Shown here in pieces: positions 6,458 through 10,226 of a stretch of DNA of 10,226 nt (positions within the stretch are counted from its first letter, which is position 1; every line of letters begins with the position of its first letter). The stretch is from Weeksellaceae bacterium (lineage in GTDB: Bacteria; Bacteroidota; Bacteroidia; Flavobacteriales; Weeksellaceae), in contig JAQVDG010000043.1 in NCBI GenBank assembly GCA_028698395.1, positions 1 to 10,226 of the forward strand. The letters run 5' to 3'. The translations under genes and the position numbers were made by a program. A model generated the notes under the pieces. It did not search any database. It was not told the origin of the DNA and saw nothing but the letters and a program-made list of their open reading frames with translations.

Positions 6458-8953
6458 AATAAAATGGGTTTGCCATCCGGAAGGTTCTGTTCCGTATAAA
6501 TTCGAATCAAATCCATAACCAAAATCAAATCCTAACATTCCAAAAGCAGCCATGAATATACGTACTCCTACTCCTGCTGAACGCTTTAATTCAAAGGGTT
6601 TGTATTCTCTTCTGTCTGACCAAGTATTTCCTCCTTCCAAGAAAGTTAAGCCAAATATTTTGGCTTGTTGTCCCATTGTAATCGGATAGCGTAATTCAAA
6701 GGTAAATTTATTGTAAATACTCCCTCCTCCGGTAGGCGTTATTTCATCTCTTCCTCCTCCGGTAGAAGTTGATTCGTCATACCCTCTTAACGGAATAATT
6801 TCACGTCCGTCGAAACGATTTCCCATCATTCCGGTTCCTCCTAAATAAAATCTTTGAAAAGGAATATTGCCTGTACGAGTATTGTAAGATCCTAAGAAGC
6901 CAAATTCTCCACCTACTTTTACTACTAATTTACCTATTAATTCTTTGTACCAATAAGAACGGACTTTCACTTTATAATATTCCAACCATTTTATTTTTTC
7001 TGCATCGGTTAATTTTGAATAATCTTTTCCGTTCAGCATAGAATACGGTGGTGTCATTGTCAATGAAACACTCATTTCTGACCCGCTATTTGGGAAAACC
7101 GGATCCGGTCCGGAAGAGTTCCGTGTAAGCCCAATGGTGTAACTGAAATCATTAGCCGTTCCGTTGTCGTAACGTAAACTTCCTACTTGTACCGGATAAT
7201 TATCAAATTTATATAATTGATAAGAAACTGTATGTGACAATCGGAACCAGTCGTCCGGCCAAGTTAATAATTTATTTAATCCAGCACTTGCTCCGATAAT
7301 ACTCATTCCTCCTTCTTGGCGATATACGTCTGTATAAGTATATTTTGAATAATAAATAGATGTTGATAATGCAGTAGGTCTTCTTCCACCAATCCAAGGT
7401 TCTACAAATGAAAAACTATAGTTTTGGTAACCTCGACCACCTTGTGCACGCAAGGACAATGATTGTCCATCTCCCATCGGAACCGGTCGCCAAGCTCCCT
7501 TTTTAAATATATTCCGAATAGAAAAATTCCCAAAAGATAATCCTAACGTTCCTAAAAAAGTTCCAGCACCATAACCGGCTTGTAATTCTACCTGACTGGA
7601 ATGCTTGTGTACTAATTCCCAATTTAAGTCAACTGTATTGGTTTCCGGATTAGGTTGTACATCCGGATTAATTTGGGTGGGTTCAAAATAACCTAAATTA
7701 GCCAATTCAAAATAAGTTCTCTTGATTTCAGATTTTGAAAATAAATCACCGGGTTGTGTTCGCAATTCACGAGCAATAACATGGTCATAAGTTACATCAT
7801 TTCCACTAAAAGTTACCCGGTTAAAGGTTGCAGGTTCTCCTTCAATGATTTTAATTTCCAAATCAATGGTGTCGTTTTTTACATTTTTTTCAATTGGAAT
7901 TACATTGGAAAACAAGTACCCTCTATCCATATAAAGCGTTTGAATATCATCATCTTTTTCAGAACCGCTTACTTTTTTGTTGATACCTACTGCATCGTAA
8001 CGGTCTCCCTTTTGATAAGCAAAAACTCTTTCTAAGATTTCAGTGGAATAAACTGAATTTCCGGTAAATGTAACATTTCCTAAATAGTAAGGTTTTCCTT
8101 CTTCGATAGCAATTTTTATTGACAAATTCCCTGATTTATCGACTATTACAGTGTCGGAAATAATTTTCGCATCACGATAACCGATTGATTTATATTCTTC
8201 GATGATTTTTTGTAAGTCTTCTTTGTATTTAGAAGGGATATATTTGGATGATTTAAGGAAATTCAATGATCTTTTTCTAGTGTTTTTCATTGCTTTACGT
8301 CGAAGTTGCCCATCGCGTAATTCATTATTTCCTGTGAATTCAATATTTTTTATTTTTACCCGATTACCTTTTTCAACGTTGACAACCAAATCTATTTTAG
8401 TTGGATCCTCCTGAGAAGCTCTTTCAATGAAATCTACTTTTGCATTTGGATAACCTTTTTCCATAAAATGATTTTTAATGGAATTTTTGATTTGGTTTTT
8501 TAAATTACTTGTGATTTTTATACCGGGATTCAGACTAAATTCTTTTGTAAAATCTTCTTTTTTCCCTTTTTTCAATCCATTAAATTCTACTTTTGACATT
8601 TCTGGAAGTCCTATCAAATGCAATCGTAAATAAATTCTATCTCCTTCTACTTTTACAGCGTATAAATCTATATTTGAAAACAAATTGGAATTCCAAAGTT
8701 TTTTCAATCCATTGTTAATTTTTGCTCCGGGAATATCAATTTTTTCTCCTAAACGCAATCCTGTAAAACGCATAATCTGATTTTTGGTGTAATTAGTGTC
8801 GCCACTTATTTCCAAATCAGCTATCATATAAGTCTGTGGATTTGCATATCCTGCTTGTGAAATATTTCCTTGAACAGATAGGGAATCGGTTTGAGCAAAT
8901 ACTCCTCCGCCACACATCCATACCATTAGTATAATCAAACTCCTTATGTTCAT
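6440..8953 (-). CDS. bamA: Outer-membrane protein assembly factor BamA
   Basis: BamA is the essential Omp85-family insertase that folds beta-barrel proteins into the outer membrane. The 837-residue product has a signal peptide (MNIRSLIILMVWMCGGGVFA, cleavage about Ala20/Gln21), then five POTRA repeats at roughly 41-117, 118-198, 199-288, 289-374 and 375-452; several show the VxFxGN pattern (IEFTGN, VTFTGN, VTFSGN). The 16-strand barrel occupies about 453-837. The conserved loop-6 motif appears as PLRGYDE with Arg723, corresponding to VRGF/Y in other BamA proteins. The chain ends in Phe (ILGQQF), the usual barrel C-terminal signature. A Gly-rich loop right after the motif contains TGGG twice, 10 codons apart. 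It starts 21 nt after uppS. Length and domain order are normal. Confidence 0.97.
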   Translation of the reverse strand: MNIRSLIILMVWMCGGGVFAQTDSLSVQGNISQAGYANPQTYMIADLEISGDTNYTKNQIMRFTGLRLGEKIDIPGAKINNGLKKLWNSNLFSNIDLYAVKVEGDRIYLRLHLIGLPEMSKVEFNGLKKGKKEDFTKEFSLNPGIKITSNLKNQIKNSIKNHFMEKGYPNAKVDFIERASQEDPTKIDLVVNVEKGNRVKIKNIEFTGNNELRDGQLRRKAMKNTRKRSLNFLKSSKYIPSKYKEDLQKIIEEYKSIGYRDAKIISDTVIVDKSGNLSIKIAIEEGKPYYLGNVTFTGNSVYSTEILERVFAYQKGDRYDAVGINKKVSGSEKDDDIQTLYMDRGYLFSNVIPIEKNVKNDTIDLEIKIIEGEPATFNRVTFSGNDVTYDHVIARELRTQPGDLFSKSEIKRTYFELANLGYFEPTQINPDVQPNPETNTVDLNWELVHKHSSQVELQAGYGAGTFLGTLGLSFGNFSIRNIFKKGAWRPVPMGDGQSLSLRAQGGRGYQNYSFSFVEPWIGGRRPTALSTSIYYSKYTYTDVYRQEGGMSIIGASAGLNKLLTWPDDWFRLSHTVSYQLYKFDNYPVQVGSLRYDNGTANDFSYTIGLTRNSSGPDPVFPNSGSEMSVSLTMTPPYSMLNGKDYSKLTDAEKIKWLEYYKVKVRSYWYKELIGKLVVKVGGEFGFLGSYNTRTGNIPFQRFYLGGTGMMGNRFDGREIIPLRGYDESTSTGGGRDEITPTGGGSIYNKFTFELRYPITMGQQAKIFGLTFLEGGNTWSDRREYKPFELKRSAGVGVRIFMAAFGMLGFDFGYGFDSNLYGTEPSGWQTHFILGQQF

Positions 8954-8974
8954 TCTATTTTGTATATCTATTTA

Positions 8975-9727
8975 TTATGATTTGATTTGCTCTCCCGTTT
9001 TACCATATCTTCTTTCTCTTGAAGAATAAATTTGAATTGCTTTTAAAAAATCTTCTTTTCTAAAATCCGGCCAAAGTACGTCAGTAAAATATAATTCTGC
9101 ATAAGCAATTTGCCAAAGCAGGAAATTACTGATTCTCTGTTCTCCACTTGTTCGAATCAGCAAATCTACGTTAGGAATATCTTTTGTATATAAATTTTCC
9201 TCGATTTTTTTATGATTTATATCTTTTGCCTCCAAAGAACCTCTTTGTACTTCTTCTGCCAACAATTGGCAAGCTCTTACAATTTCTGCTTGCGAACCGT
9301 AATTTAAAGCAACAATTAAAGTTGCCCCGATATTATTTCTTGTTAATTCTATCGCTTTATTCAAAGGTTTGAGTACAGATATTGGTAATTGGTCTAAATC
9401 TCCAATTACTTTCAATCGGATATTTTTTTCGTGAAGTTCTTTTATCTCAGACTGAATAGTTTGACTCAATAATTTCATCAGAAAATCCACTTCCATTTTG
9501 GGGCGGTTCCAGTTTTCTGTTGAAAAAGCAAATAACGTTAAGTATGGAATTTTTAAATCACCACAAACTTCAATGGCAGTACGCACAGATTCTATACCGT
9601 TTTGATGTCCCACCGTACGGGCAAATCCTCTTTCTTTAGCCCAACGTCCGTTGCCGTCCATAATAATGGCAACATGTTGAGGCAGATTTTCCGAATTTAT
9701 CTGTGTATTGGTAAGTGATTGATTCAT
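8975..9727 (-). CDS. uppS: Undecaprenyl diphosphate synthase (cis-prenyltransferase)
   Basis: UppS adds eight isopentenyl units in cis to farnesyl diphosphate, giving the C55 carrier used for peptidoglycan, O-antigen and other surface glycans. The 250-residue protein has all family signatures: HVAIIMDGNGRWA (18-30) with catalytic Asp24, FSTENWNRP (68-76), IRTSGEQRISNFLLWQ (191-206) with the Arg residues that bind the homoallylic diphosphate, and ELYFTDVLWPDF (211-222). The ATG at 9727 lies 8 nt after the preceding stop; the first 17 residues before the core are poorly conserved in the family, so the exact start is slightly uncertain. The uppS-bamA pairing is typical of Bacteroidetes. Confidence 0.97.
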   Translation of the reverse strand: MNQSLTNTQINSENLPQHVAIIMDGNGRWAKERGFARTVGHQNGIESVRTAIEVCGDLKIPYLTLFAFSTENWNRPKMEVDFLMKLLSQTIQSEIKELHEKNIRLKVIGDLDQLPISVLKPLNKAIELTRNNIGATLIVALNYGSQAEIVRACQLLAEEVQRGSLEAKDINHKKIEENLYTKDIPNVDLLIRTSGEQRISNFLLWQIAYAELYFTDVLWPDFRKEDFLKAIQIYSSRERRYGKTGEQIKS

Positions 9728-9735
9728 TTAAAGTG

Positions 9736-10226
9736 TTAATCGCAGAAACATGGCTCTCTTCCGAAAGAATAAGTCAATGTGATTCCGGTGAATACATACC
9801 AATCATAATTGGACATATTCCCTACTTGACGAGATCGGATGATATTACCGTTAACGAGATTTACGTCAGCTTGGGGAAGACCGGGTTCTGTAATGAATGT
9901 AAAATCTCTTTCATTGGCAAAACTAAAATCCAGGTTATCGGTATTGGTGTACCGGAAACCAACTTCTGCTGATAATACAAATCCGTTGTATTTATATTTA
10001 AGTCCTACTCCAAGGGGAACAGTCACTTTAGTTGATTTTTCTGTTTCAATTGATATACTTGTTTCCATTTCATTGGGAATCAAAATTACTCCGTTTTCAT
10101 CTCGAGCAAAGGAATTCTCAACGATATATTTATTGGCGTCGAACATGAAGAAACCTATTCCTCCAAAGATATAAGGTGAAAATCGAGCACCATATTCTTC
10201 ATTGATATTGAACAAATTGTACTCAA
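9736..10226 (-). CDS. porG: Type IX secretion outer-membrane protein PorG (DUF6089), C-terminal part
   Basis: Only the last 162 residues are present; the frame stays open through the right edge. A TTG codon at 10215 could be mistaken for a start, but coding continues upstream (EYNLFNINEEYGARFSPYIFGG), so the gene is partial. The visible part looks like strands of a small beta-barrel of the DUF6089 family: SPYIFGGIGFFMF, VPLGVGLKYKYNGF, LSAEVGFRYTNTDNLD, and a final YDWYVFTGITLTYSFG before a REPCFCD end with two Cys. DUF6089 proteins beside uppS and bamA correspond to PorG, an outer-membrane subunit of the type IX secretion system in Porphyromonas. Assignment rests on the strand pattern and this gene order; another small barrel family cannot be excluded without the N-terminus. 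Confidence 0.72.
   Translation of the reverse strand, partial: EYNLFNINEEYGARFSPYIFGGIGFFMFDANKYIVENSFARDENGVILIPNEMETSISIETEKSTKVTVPLGVGLKYKYNGFVLSAEVGFRYTNTDNLDFSFANERDFTFITEPGLPQADVNLVNGNIIRSRQVGNMSNYDWYVFTGITLTYSFGREPCFCD

Noticed and set aside
9839..10174. A 111-codon plus-strand frame opposite porG
   Set aside because: It is antisense to a well-supported coding frame, has no recognisable domain, and every convincing gene in the window is on the minus strand.
10213..10215. TTG as the start codon of the PorG-like gene
   Set aside because: The frame continues upstream to the window edge with family-like residues, so the gene is partial rather than starting here.

Overview
The window looks like the chromosome of a low-GC member of the Bacteroidetes, most likely a Flavobacteriia/Weeksellaceae-type bacterium. 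This rests on four things seen in the sequence: AT-rich DNA, start codons preceded by A-rich stretches rather than Shine-Dalgarno sequences, promoters of the TTTG/TAnnTTTG type, and a PorG(DUF6089)-uppS-bamA-skp-skp gene order typical of the phylum. Every convincing gene lies on the minus strand, so the gene order reads from the right edge to the left. No RNA gene, mobile element, CRISPR array or phage gene was found.

Right part (about 5157-10226): an envelope-biogenesis cluster. It starts with the C-terminal part of PorG, an outer-membrane protein of the type IX secretion system. Next come uppS (undecaprenyl diphosphate synthase), bamA (outer-membrane beta-barrel insertase) and two tandem Skp/OmpH-type periplasmic chaperones. 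A Bacteroidetes-type promoter at the 3' end of bamA could give the two chaperones extra expression. A strong intrinsic terminator at 5115-5140 closes the cluster.

Middle part (3761-5090): rfbC and rfbD, two dTDP-L-rhamnose enzymes with a 1-nt gap between them and no rfbA or rfbB in view. RfbD stops about 25-35 residues before the usual family end, close to an apparent rearrangement junction.

Left part (1-3477): the 5' half of the S10 ribosomal-protein operon (rplC, rplD, rplW, rplB, rpsS, rplV, and rpsC running off the left edge), tightly packed. It begins at rplC; rpsJ, which normally comes first, is absent. A consensus promoter (3575-3605) and a possibly structured leader of about 90 nt lie directly before rplC.

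Most of the window is conserved housekeeping DNA. I do not see a previously undescribed system. The points worth checking are the rfbD/rplC junction (short RfbD, missing rpsJ, new operon head), the possible rplC leader structure, a perfect 16-bp tandem repeat inside the ribosomal operon, and the two unequal Skp paralogs.
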